Assembly (NCBI RefSeq): GCF_003946915.1
Contig: NZ_RPOC01000001.1
Coordinates: 372,001 to 436,000 of the forward strand
Length of the DNA stretch: 64,000 bases
Source: Flavobacterium ustbae
GTDB taxonomy: Bacteria; Bacteroidota; Bacteroidia; Flavobacteriales; Flavobacteriaceae
Direction of reading: 5' to 3'
The notes beneath the pieces were generated by a model. The model did not search any database. It saw nothing but the letters and a program-made list of their open reading frames with translations, and was not told where the DNA came from. Of this stretch, positions 53,034-61,253 are shown piece after piece (positions within the stretch are counted from its first letter, which is position 1; every line of letters begins with the position of its first letter). The translations under genes and the position numbers were made by a program.

Positions 53034-54420
53034 TTTTAGTATTCGTTATTGGTTTTCTAGGTTCAGCAGCTTTATTTTCATTTGAATTTTGCTTATTCGG
53101 ATTGTTTTTATTCGAATTATGCTTTTTCTTATGATTTTGCTTGTTTGGATTGTTTTGATTATTTGCCTTATTTGGATTGCCATTATTTGCATTACCATTG
53201 TTCGGACTATTATTTCCTGCTGGTTTAATGGTGTTTGTATTTTTCTCCTGTTGCGGTTTTACCGGAGCCGCTACACCAGCTGCCTCTGCATTTGGCTTAC
53301 GCTTGCGATTTGGTTTTTTCTTTCTCTTTGGCTGGTCAAAACGAGTTAAACTTTCTTGACCCATTGCATTATTGAAGTCTTTTTCTGGTTCTGCAACAAC
53401 CTCAACAGCAAAATCTTCTAAAGAAGAGACTTTGTTTTTCTGTTTATTTTCGGCAATAATTTCTTTTACTTGATCAATTTTTAAAACATGCCAGTTTGCA
53501 AAATTATTCGTGTAAGCAAACCACATTAATCCTTTAAAAATATCTTGTTTTTGGCAAACTGCATCTCCTTTTTCAGTAATCAGTTTGGTATCATAATCTG
53601 GAAAATCTTTTAAAGCGTCCATGTAAGTGTCTAACTCATAGTTCAGACAACATTTTAATTTTCCGCATTGTCCCGCTAATTTTTGCGGATTCAATGATAA
53701 TTGCTGATAACGTGCCGCTGATGTATTAACACTTCTAAAATCGGTTAGCCAAGTCGAACAGCAAAGTTCACGTCCGCAAGAACCAACCCCGCCTAAACGA
53801 GCTGCTTCCTGACGGAAGCCTACTTGTTTCATTTCGACTCTGGTACTAAATTCTTTAGCAAAATCCTTAATCAGCATTCTAAAGTCGACACGATCATTTG
53901 CCGTGTAGTAAAAAGTTGCTTTAGATCCGTCACCTTGAAATTCGATATCAGAAATTTTCATTTCCAATTTATGCTGAATTGCTAATTCACGTGCACGAAC
54001 TTTCATTGGTTCCTCACGATCACGAGCCACAGACCAGATATCGATATCCTTTTGAGATGCTTTTCTATAAATTTTTGGAACGTCGTTACTATCTGGATTT
54101 GCTCCTTTTTTCTTCATTTGAATCTTTACCAATTCTCCTGTAAGTGTAACAATTCCAATATCATGTCCTGGCGAAGCAACAGTTGCCACAATATCGCCAA
54201 TGCTTAGAGTCAATTTATCAGAATTTCTAAAAAATTCCTTACGTCCGTTTTTAAAACGAACCTCAACACAATCAAAAACCGGCTCTCCATTAGACGGACT
54301 CATGTTCGAAAGCCAGTCAAAAACCGTCAATTTATTGCAGCTATCGGTGCCGCAAGTCCCATTATTTTTACAACCTTTTGGTGCGCCACCATCTGAGGTT
54401 GAACAACTTGTACATGCCAT
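53017..54420 (-). CDS. ricT: PSP1-domain protein RicT
   Basis: A 467-residue PSP1/RicT homologue. The N-terminus is Cys-rich (ACTSCSTSDGGAPKGCKNNG, about 2-21). The PSP1 domain (about 45-300) includes GSCGRELCCSTWLTDF and LAGQCGKLKCCLNYELDTY, the Cys pairs that bind an iron-sulfur cluster in RicT of Bacillus, where RicAFT acts in RNA maturation (family knowledge). The C-terminal ~130 residues are a low-complexity Asn/Lys/Pro tail. It is the first gene of the ricT-gldH-PBP1A set. Confidence 0.9.
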   Translation of the reverse strand: MACTSCSTSDGGAPKGCKNNGTCGTDSCNKLTVFDWLSNMSPSNGEPVFDCVEVRFKNGRKEFFRNSDKLTLSIGDIVATVASPGHDIGIVTLTGELVKIQMKKKGANPDSNDVPKIYRKASQKDIDIWSVARDREEPMKVRARELAIQHKLEMKISDIEFQGDGSKATFYYTANDRVDFRMLIKDFAKEFSTRVEMKQVGFRQEAARLGGVGSCGRELCCSTWLTDFRSVNTSAARYQQLSLNPQKLAGQCGKLKCCLNYELDTYMDALKDFPDYDTKLITEKGDAVCQKQDIFKGLMWFAYTNNFANWHVLKIDQVKEIIAENKQKNKVSSLEDFAVEVVAEPEKDFNNAMGQESLTRFDQPKRKKKPNRKRKPNAEAAGVAAPVKPQQEKNTNTIKPAGNNSPNNGNANNGNPNKANNQNNPNKQNHKKKHNSNKNNPNKQNSNENKAAEPRKPITNTKNENKK

Positions 54421-54728
54421 AATTATATATGTAGTGCTGCCAGAATGCAGCTTAAGTTCATAAACGTTTGATCGGTAAAGATAGTATTTTTTTTATTTTG
54501 CTTTTATTGATTAATTCTAAAGGGTTGTTAAATAAAAAAATAGATTCAATTTTAAAAAGAACTCTCTTATAAAAACAATCTATCACTCAATTTTTAAACA
54601 GTTGTTAATTTTTAATCCTAAAATTTATTTGTGGTTTTTATGTTTTATCTTACAGCATCGTTTGTGAAGCCAATAATTACGAAACAAACTTGTTATTAAA
54701 ATATAGTATCACTTTTAAATAAATTCAA
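54421..54728. other. Intergenic stretch between divergent ricT and ankyrin genes
   Basis: About 308 AT-rich bases containing the promoters of two divergent units. A TATCTTTA at about 54470-54480 on the minus strand could be a degenerate -7 box for ricT. I see no repeat, ORF or clear RNA structure here. Confidence 0.5.
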
Positions 54729-55910
54729 ATGCAAACACAAAACCAGATTGAAAATTTCCTTTTTCAGGGAAAATTTGACGAGGCCAGAGAATGCCTAAAT
54801 AACGGAGAAAAATTTAACGATCAGTATCTTAAAAATAATTTTTCTCAAATCGCCGCCAAAATTATCGAAGCCAAAGAAATTGATTTTATTGAAAAATTGA
54901 TAAAAGCTGGATTTATTGAAACCGATATTTACGAATTGGATAGTTTTGATCAATCGATTTTTAAATCGCTGACTTTGTATTTGAAAGATGATGATGAATC
55001 GATTTCTTTCTTCAAAGAATTGATGTCGAAGATGGATAACATTAATGACGAAATTAGCGATAAAACATTACTTGGCTATTTTCTTGAAAAAGGAATTTCG
55101 CCAAAAATAGTTCAAGTTTTAGTTGAAGATTTTGGGGCTAATACACAGTATAAGAACAATGCAGGAGAAAATTTTATCTATACCGTTTTGAATACTTATG
55201 GCTTAGATCCTGAAAAAGTTAAAGAATATATTACTCTTTTGATCAATAATGGAGTCGACATCAACGAGAAAAACATTGTCGGAACTACTCCACTAATGTG
55301 TGCTGTGAAAAGAAACAGGAAAGAACTTTTACCCTTTTTACTAGAAAACGGTGCCGATCCTAACGAAACAGACAATTCTAACAATACTGCATATTACTAC
55401 GCAGTAGCTGAACAATTTTCTTTTGATATGTACGATGCTTTAGCAACGGTTTCTTCACCTGACTTTAATATTGTGAACAAAGAAGGACGTACTTTATTGA
55501 CTAATTTTATTAGTTCAATTTCTGGCTCTCCTTCAGACATTACTTTCCTAGAAAGATTATTAGCTGATGGCGCCGATGTTAGTTTTTGTGCGCAATATTA
55601 CGGTCAGCCAAAATCGGGAATTGATTATATTGTCGAAAAGAAATCGGATATCTTGAAATCTGTTCTGGAGAATGTTTCTTTGGATGTTAACGAACAAGAC
55701 AATCAAGGAAATACCATTTTGCATAAAGTCTGTGCCTACAATGTTAATTATGATGCAGAAATGGCAAAAGAAACCTATCGAAAAGTAAAATTGCTTTTAG
55801 ATCAGGATGCCGATATTTCAATTACCAATGATAAAGATGAAACGGCTCTTATGCTTGCGTCTGGGGACAACCTTAAAATTAAAACTGTAGAACTTTTAAT
55901 GAAACAATAA
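54729..55910 (+). CDS. Ankyrin-repeat protein
   Basis: A 393-residue protein made mostly of ankyrin units, which fold as helix-turn-helix stacks and bind proteins. Clear units include INEKNIVGTTPLMCAVKRNR (about 177-196) and NEQDNQGNTILHKVCAYN (about 318-335), with a final KDETALMLASGDNLKIKTVE. The N-terminal 100 residues are acidic and helical. No signal peptide. The stop is followed 12 bp later by a second ankyrin gene, so the pair is an operon and probably a duplication. Confidence 0.85.
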   Translation: MQTQNQIENFLFQGKFDEARECLNNGEKFNDQYLKNNFSQIAAKIIEAKEIDFIEKLIKAGFIETDIYELDSFDQSIFKSLTLYLKDDDESISFFKELMSKMDNINDEISDKTLLGYFLEKGISPKIVQVLVEDFGANTQYKNNAGENFIYTVLNTYGLDPEKVKEYITLLINNGVDINEKNIVGTTPLMCAVKRNRKELLPFLLENGADPNETDNSNNTAYYYAVAEQFSFDMYDALATVSSPDFNIVNKEGRTLLTNFISSISGSPSDITFLERLLADGADVSFCAQYYGQPKSGIDYIVEKKSDILKSVLENVSLDVNEQDNQGNTILHKVCAYNVNYDAEMAKETYRKVKLLLDQDADISITNDKDETALMLASGDNLKIKTVELLMKQ

Positions 55911-55922
55911 AATCAGATATTT

Positions 55923-57266
55923 ATGTCAATGTCATTTATAGTTGCCTGTGAAAACGGAAATAGAAAAATAGCCGAATTACTGCTTCAAAACAAAGAAGTA
56001 GATTCTAAATATACAGACGAGAAAGGAAGAACAGCACTTCATTATGCGGCTCATAGAGGTTATCTCGATATTGTAAAAATATTAATTGAAGACGGAGCCG
56101 ATATTAACTATGAAGATCACCAGGGAGAAACACCTTTATACTTTGCTTGTCTTCAAAAACAAAAACAAACTGCTTTATATATTTTAGACAATAATGCTGA
56201 AATCTCTAAAAACGACAAATACGGAAATAGTCTCCTTCATTTGGTCGTTCAGACGGCTCAAACTGAAATTGCAACAAAGTTGCTTCAAGGCGGAATTGAT
56301 GTTAATTTACTGAATAACAATGGAGAAACACCGCTTTTATTGGCATCAGCTAAATTAAATCGAGAAATTATACAGCTACTTTTAGATAACGGAGCCGATA
56401 TTAACACAAGCGATAAACAGGGAAATACACCGTTAATTTATGCTTGCTACACCAAATCGATTCCGATGGTGACATTACTTCTCGATAATGGAGCAGATGT
56501 AAATCATGTAAATCATTCTGGCGAAAATGCACTTTTGATTGCCTGTTACGAAACCAACCGAATGCTTGCCAAATTATTAGTCGAAAGAGGGGCAAATGTA
56601 TTCACGTCTAACAATAATGGATATTCTCCTATTTGGTACGCTTGCGCGAATAATCAAAAGGAAATTGTCTCCTTATTTTTAGAAAATGGAGTTGATGTTA
56701 ATTACAGCAAACCGGTTGCTGGCAATACATCTTCGATGAATGATTATTTAGATTGGATTGTAAGTGCCTCTAATATTTCGAACGAATCTAGTTTTACGCT
56801 AAACAGTTCTTATAACTACGGCGGAGAAAGTCTTTTGCACGTTGCCACAAAAAAAGGGAACTTAAGTATGGTAAAACTATTGATAGAAGCTGGAGCAAAC
56901 ATCAATATTCAAGACGAATCTGGAAATACACCTTTACATTACAGTGCTGCAAACGGCAAAAAAGATGTAGTTAAATATTTATTAGACAACAAAGCAGATG
57001 CATCGATTGTAAACGTGAAAGAACAAAAAGCAATTGATTATTCGAATGTAAAAGGTTTCAACGAAATTACCGAGTTAATTCTAAAATATGCTCCTTCGGG
57101 AACAGTTGTAACGCCAATTCAGAAAAGTGAACCTCAACCAACCGATTCAGGAAATTCTATGGAAGCCAAGAAAAAAGCACTATTAGACTTAAAAGAACTT
57201 CTTGATGCTGGAATTTTAACTTCGGAAGAATTTGAAAGTGAGAAAAGCAAAATTTTAAAAGGATAA
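55923..57266 (+). CDS. Ankyrin-repeat protein with C-terminal SHOCT domain
   Basis: A 447-residue protein with about ten ankyrin units: EKGRTALHYAAHRGYLDIVK, YEDHQGETPLYFACLQKQ, and so on to DESGNTPLHYSAANGKKDVV. The last ~30 residues (KKALLDLKELLDAGILTSEE, ending FESEKSKILKG) are a SHOCT domain, a short helical oligomerisation module. No signal peptide. It follows the first ankyrin gene by 12 bp and precedes two lipoprotein genes 18 and 51 bp apart. Confidence 0.88.
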   Translation: MSMSFIVACENGNRKIAELLLQNKEVDSKYTDEKGRTALHYAAHRGYLDIVKILIEDGADINYEDHQGETPLYFACLQKQKQTALYILDNNAEISKNDKYGNSLLHLVVQTAQTEIATKLLQGGIDVNLLNNNGETPLLLASAKLNREIIQLLLDNGADINTSDKQGNTPLIYACYTKSIPMVTLLLDNGADVNHVNHSGENALLIACYETNRMLAKLLVERGANVFTSNNNGYSPIWYACANNQKEIVSLFLENGVDVNYSKPVAGNTSSMNDYLDWIVSASNISNESSFTLNSSYNYGGESLLHVATKKGNLSMVKLLIEAGANINIQDESGNTPLHYSAANGKKDVVKYLLDNKADASIVNVKEQKAIDYSNVKGFNEITELILKYAPSGTVVTPIQKSEPQPTDSGNSMEAKKKALLDLKELLDAGILTSEEFESEKSKILKG

Positions 57267-57284
57267 ATAATAAACAGACTTAAA

Positions 57285-57827
57285 ATGAAAAAAATCTTAA
57301 ATACCACAACTCTATTTTTAGTATTAATTGTAGGAAGTTTACTTGCTACATCTTGCAACAACCTTTCGCCAGAAAAAACCTTTGAAATTGCAGCTTTAAA
57401 TTCTAATTTATTATCGCGTTTTGGAAGCAAAGAAATCAATGAAAAACTGCAATCAGAAGCACAGGTTTATGATGAAAGCCAAAAAAAGATGGTTCCTTCT
57501 TCTTACTATGATGCTTTTAAATATGATATAACCAATTTAGAAACACGATTTCAAACGATCAAAGATATTGCTGAAGATGATGATAATAAAGAACTTCTTC
57601 AGGCATCAAAAGATTTATTCTCTTATGCAATTGCCAAACAAAAAGAAGGTTATTTGCCAATCGCTAAGTTGAAAGACGAAAAAGCTTCGCCTGAACAAAT
57701 AGAAAAAGCGATCACAGATTTTGATGCCTCAACTCAAAGCGAAATTGACGCAAAATTCACAAAACTAATGAACGTGGCTAAAATCTATGTTGAAAAGCAT
57801 AATATTAATGCCAAGATTGGGATTTAA
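57285..57827 (+). CDS. Hypothetical lipoprotein
   Basis: A 180-residue lipoprotein with a signal (MKKILNTTTLFLVLIVGSLL) and lipidated Cys near residue 24 (ATSCNN). The mature part is helical (LSRFGSKEINEKLQSEAQVY, then KDLFSYAIAKQKEGYLPIAK). No family is recognised. It lies 18 bp after the ankyrin-SHOCT gene, so probably co-transcribed. Confidence 0.7.
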   Translation: MKKILNTTTLFLVLIVGSLLATSCNNLSPEKTFEIAALNSNLLSRFGSKEINEKLQSEAQVYDESQKKMVPSSYYDAFKYDITNLETRFQTIKDIAEDDDNKELLQASKDLFSYAIAKQKEGYLPIAKLKDEKASPEQIEKAITDFDASTQSEIDAKFTKLMNVAKIYVEKHNINAKIGI

Positions 57828-57877
57828 AGATTAAAAGCGAATTTTAATCTAAAACAAAATTTAAATTAAATAACTAA

Positions 57878-58630
57878 ATGCTTAAAACTCTAAAACTTTC
57901 GTTGCCTTTATTTTTCTTGATTATAATCGCATCTGGCTGTAAAGATTCTAAAACAGATGCAAAGACTCAGAACACAGAAATAGTCGATCTTAAAGAAATT
58001 CCAGAAGTTGAGGAACAACCAGTTATAGTAAAAAAAGAACCAACAGATTTTATACCAAAAGGCTTTGTTTCTTTTGACACTATTTATGGTGATGTCAATA
58101 AAGATGGTTTAGAAGACTGCGCTTTAATCATTAAAGGAACTGATAAAAGTAAAGTGATAACACATGAATATAGAGGTCAATTAGATCGAAATAGAAGAGG
58201 CTTACTTGTTCTGCTTAATACCAAACAGGGATACGAACTGGCATCAAAAAATTTAGATTGTTTTTCGTCTGAAAATGAAGATGGTGGCGTTTATTATGCT
58301 CCTGAATTGTCTGTCGAGATAAAAGACCAGAAATTATATATAAGTTACGCTCATGGAAGATATGGATATTGGTCGTACACTTTTAGATATCAAAATAATG
58401 ATTTTGAACTTATTGGTTATGACGAAAGTAGCAATCGAGGACCTATTGTACTAACAGAAACTAGCATCAATTTTTTAACTCGAAAAAAAATTGTCAATCA
58501 AAATGTAAATGAAAACACTTATGATGATGATGAAATTTTTGAGAAAACGGAAAGTAAAATCCAACGGACAAAACTGATGAAATTAGCTGAAATTAAAGAT
58601 TTTGACGCACTCGATTTAGCAAAAGAATAA
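57878..58630 (+). CDS. Lipoprotein with Asp-rich calcium-loop-like motif
   Basis: A 250-residue lipoprotein (signal MLKTLKLSLPLFFLIIIASG then Cys about 21). The mature part begins with a charged linker and contains GDVNKDGLEDCALIIKG (about 71-87), an EF-hand/dockerin-like D-x-N-x-D-G loop, then YISYAHGRYGYWSYTFRYQN. It resembles lipoproteins of the XAC2610 type, but I cannot confirm that. It is the last gene of the ankyrin/lipoprotein run; a terminator follows. Confidence 0.7.
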   Translation: MLKTLKLSLPLFFLIIIASGCKDSKTDAKTQNTEIVDLKEIPEVEEQPVIVKKEPTDFIPKGFVSFDTIYGDVNKDGLEDCALIIKGTDKSKVITHEYRGQLDRNRRGLLVLLNTKQGYELASKNLDCFSSENEDGGVYYAPELSVEIKDQKLYISYAHGRYGYWSYTFRYQNNDFELIGYDESSNRGPIVLTETSINFLTRKKIVNQNVNENTYDDDEIFEKTESKIQRTKLMKLAEIKDFDALDLAKE

Positions 58631-58647
58631 AACTAAATTTAACTAAG

Positions 58648-58674
58648 AGAGCCGTAATTATACGGCTCTTTTCT
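58648..58674. terminator. Convergent terminator
   Basis: AGAGCCGTA (58648-58656), loop ATTA, TACGGCTCT (58661-58669), then TTTTC. It lies between the lipoprotein (+) and the ferredoxin (-). Confidence 0.85.
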
Positions 58675-58682
58675 ATTATACG

Positions 58683-58913
58683 CTATGTTTCCTTAACCGT
58701 AATGATCTTAACTGGACAAGCTTTTGCTGCCAATTCACAGCTTTCTGCAATACCATGATTGGGAGATTTTAAAGTAAAAAATCCTTTGGCATTCTGAGAA
58801 TGAAGCAATACCGATTTTCCGTCTTTTTTTGACATTTGAAAATGTATCGGATCCATCTCGACACAGTAATTACAGCCAATGCATTTGTCTCTTTGTAAAG
58901 TGATGATAACCAT
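58683..58913 (-). CDS. [4Fe-4S] ferredoxin
   Basis: A 76-residue small ferredoxin. It has C-I-G-C-N-Y-C (about residues 11-17) and a C-terminal CELAAKACPVKII, four or five Cys enough for one [4Fe-4S] cluster. Its start codon overlaps the U32 gene stop by one base (TAATG), so it is translated with that gene and probably supplies electrons or matures its iron-sulfur centre (inference). Confidence 0.92.
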   Translation of the reverse strand: MVIITLQRDKCIGCNYCVEMDPIHFQMSKKDGKSVLLHSQNAKGFFTLKSPNHGIAESCELAAKACPVKIITVKET

Positions 58914-60154
58914 TACGCCTCCACAATTTTATATAGTTTGTCTGACATTCTAATTCTAAAAGGAAGTTTTAAACTGCAATCGTCTCCTTTTGTTGCTTTT
59001 TCTCCTGCAATATCATTTACAAACATTTCGTCGATAATCATTTCCTGCGCTCCAGTACTCGGACCCGTAACAAGAATTTTATCTCCGATTTTAATATCGT
59101 AAGCTTCTATTTTGAATTGCCCAACCTCAGCTTTTGGGAAATAATGCATTCCTTTTCCCACATAAACTTTTTTCTGAGTTGCAGCAGATCCAGGAATGTC
59201 ACTCCACTCGCCTAGTTCTTGTCCTAAATAATATCCTGACCAAAAACCACGATTGTAAACGGTGTTTAAAGCTTCCATCCAAATTGCTGTTTTTTCTTTT
59301 GAGAAAGTACCTTCATAATAAGCATCAATAGCTTCACGATAGGTTTTTGTAACTGTTGCCACATATTCTGGAGCGCGTCCGCGCCCTTCAAGTTTTAAAA
59401 CCTGAATTCCAGAATCAATTACCTGATCTAAGAAATCGAGCGTACATAAGTCTTTTGGCGACATCATGTATTCGTTATCTAATTCTATTTCAAAACCTGT
59501 TTCCTGATCAATAACGGTATATTTTTTTCGGCAATTTTGTTTGCACGCGCCACGATTTGCAGATGAATTATGCGAATGCAGACTCAAATAACATTTCCCC
59601 GAAACGGCCATACATAAAGCGCCATGTCCGAAGATTTCGATTTCTACTAAATTCCCGTTTGGACCTTTAATTTGTTCTTTCTCAATTTGTTCCGTAATTT
59701 TCTTGACTTGACGCAAACTTAATTCACGGCTTAAAACCATAGTATCGGCAAACAGACTATAAAATTTAATGGTTTCGATATTGGTAACATTCAATTGGGT
59801 TGAAATATGCACTTCCATTCCAATCGACCTCGCCATCGCAATTACAGCTTGATCTGATGCAATTACTGCCGTAATATTGGCTTCTTTGGCTTTGTTCAAC
59901 AACATTTTTACGACAGATAAATCGTGGTCGTAAATAATCGTGTTTAAAGTCAAATAACTTCGAACATTTTTGGCTTCGCAGCGATTGGCAATTTCTTTTA
60001 AATCTTCGATAGTAAAATTGACTGTCGATCTTGCACGCATGTTCAATTGTTCTACGCCAAAATATACAGAATCACAGCCATTATCAAGTGCTGCTTGCAG
60101 TGAGTCAAAGCTTCCTGCTGGAGCCATGAGTTCGATTTTGTTAGTATTTGTCAT
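58913..60154 (-). CDS. U32 peptidase-family protein, TrhP-like
   Basis: Member of the U32 family; E. coli members TrhP (YegQ) and RlhA hydroxylate tRNA U34 or 23S rRNA using prephenate and an iron-sulfur centre rather than cutting peptides (family knowledge). From the ATG at 60154 it has 413 residues: IELMAPAGSFDSLQAALDNG at the start, the U32 signature EIFGHGALCMAVSGKCYLS (about 162-180) followed by RGACKQNCRKKY with conserved Cys, and a C-terminal U32_C beta-barrel (about 325-413). Length and domains fit TrhP. An upstream ATG at 60211 adds 19 poorly fitting residues. The C-terminal domain is homologous to that of TrhO at 61242. Confidence 0.9.
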   Translation of the reverse strand: MTNTNKIELMAPAGSFDSLQAALDNGCDSVYFGVEQLNMRARSTVNFTIEDLKEIANRCEAKNVRSYLTLNTIIYDHDLSVVKMLLNKAKEANITAVIASDQAVIAMARSIGMEVHISTQLNVTNIETIKFYSLFADTMVLSRELSLRQVKKITEQIEKEQIKGPNGNLVEIEIFGHGALCMAVSGKCYLSLHSHNSSANRGACKQNCRKKYTVIDQETGFEIELDNEYMMSPKDLCTLDFLDQVIDSGIQVLKLEGRGRAPEYVATVTKTYREAIDAYYEGTFSKEKTAIWMEALNTVYNRGFWSGYYLGQELGEWSDIPGSAATQKKVYVGKGMHYFPKAEVGQFKIEAYDIKIGDKILVTGPSTGAQEMIIDEMFVNDIAGEKATKGDDCSLKLPFRIRMSDKLYKIVEA

Positions 60155-60228
60155 TTTGATTTGTATTGTGTTTCCAATAGCTAAACCACTGGTTCTCTTC
60201 GTTTTTCGCATCTAGCCTTAACAATTGG

Positions 60229-60236
60229 CAAAAATA
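60229..60236 (-). promoter_or_regulatory. -7 box for the U32-ferredoxin unit
   Basis: On the minus strand TATTTTTG, a TANNTTTG match. It would start transcription near 60224, about 70 nt before the preferred start at 60154. Confidence 0.45.
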
Positions 60237-60315
60237 ATATGGAGAGGCGTTACATTTCTATGATTAAAATCATAGTTTATGTTTAAAAACTATTTGTAAT
60301 AATAGTTTTTTGAAT

Positions 60316-60750
60316 ATTGCCCATGGTTTTAACTGGGAGTACGCTGCGTTACATGCTGTTGAGGATTTGCATTGTGTACCCACGGTTGAAACCGTGGGCA
60401 ATGGTTTTATATTCTTTGTCTTTGTTTTTTAGATGAACTAACCGGATAATTAATTATGTTTAATTTACTACAATAGATCTTCAAACATAGCCCACGGTTT
60501 CAACCGTGGGTACGAAGCATTACATACCGTTGAGGATTTGCGTTGTGTACCCACGGTTGAAACCGTGGGCAATGGTTTTTATATTCTTTGTCTTTGTTTT
60601 TTAGATAAACTAACCGCATGATAATTATTTATGATAAATTCTCTGCATATAGGTTTTCAAACATTGCCCACGGTTTCAACCGTGGGTACGAAGCATTACA
60701 TACCGTTGAGGATTTACATTATACACCCACAGTTGAAACCGTAGGCAATG
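60316..60750. repeat. Tandem array of three REPIN-like palindromes (family A, ACGG variant)
   Basis: Three units at about 60316-60402, 60486-60574 and 60662-60750, a period of about 172-175 bp. Each is an inverted pair of arms: ATTGCCCACGGTTTCAACCG at one end, complement at the other, spacer carrying GTTGAGGATTTGCATT. Each arm is a hairpin (CCCACGGTT/AACCGTGGG). The array lies 24 bp past the 3' end of the RAYT gene and matches, with AC for AA, the array at 945-1450. It fills 60155-60773. Confidence 0.9.
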
Positions 60751-60773
60751 CTTATTAGAGTGTGGTATTTAGT

Positions 60774-61217
60774 TTAAAGATTGGTTTTATTCTCAAAACC
60801 ATGCAGTTTTACAAATTCGTCAAATTCCTTTTGCCCATCTATTTTAAGATGGTGCTTTTTTTGATTTTTGATATAATTATAAACAACATCCAGCTGGGAT
60901 TCACTTACAGCAAAAGCGGCATAACCTGTTTGCCAGGAAAATTTTCCTAGAATTAGATTTTCTCCATTTATAGAATGAGAAGAACCTCCTTTTGCCTGAC
61001 GAATTACATCTGCAATAGATTTTTGTGCATTTAATAAAAATAAAATATGCACATGATCTGGCATTCCGTTAATAATTCTAACTGGGCAACCTAAATCTAT
61101 TAATTCATCTCGAATATAATCATGCACTCTTTTCTCAATTGAGAAATCAATTAATTCTTGACGATGTTTGGCAGCCCATATCGCATGAACCCATATTTTA
61201 GAAAAAGAATGAGACAT
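60774..61217 (-). CDS. RAYT-type (IS200-like) Y1 transposase
   Basis: A 147-residue HUH transposase of the TnpA_REP/IS200 type. The HUH motif is GMPDHVHILFLL (about residues 49-60), and the nucleophile Tyr is in VVYNYIKNQKKHHLKI (about 110-125). No tnpB. The family A palindrome array begins 24 bp past its stop codon. Its start codon abuts a 38-bp palindrome that also covers the trhO stop (61216-61253). Sequence is clearly different from the RAYT at 41783, so the two are not recent copies. Confidence 0.87.
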   Translation of the reverse strand: MSHSFSKIWVHAIWAAKHRQELIDFSIEKRVHDYIRDELIDLGCPVRIINGMPDHVHILFLLNAQKSIADVIRQAKGGSSHSINGENLILGKFSWQTGYAAFAVSESQLDVVYNYIKNQKKHHLKIDGQKEFDEFVKLHGFENKTNL

Positions 61218-61253
61218 TGTAAATTAACGTTTTTAAAAACGCTAATTTACAAT
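61216..61253. repeat. 38-bp palindrome spanning trhO stop and RAYT start
   Basis: Arms ATTGTAAATTAACGTTTTT (61216-61234) and AAAAACGCTAATTTACAAT (61235-61253), 19 bp each with one mismatch. The right arm encodes the last codons of trhO (Ile-Val-Asn-stop) and the left arm abuts the RAYT ATG. It could be a terminator, a translation switch for RAYT, or an end of the inserted element. Confidence 0.8.
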
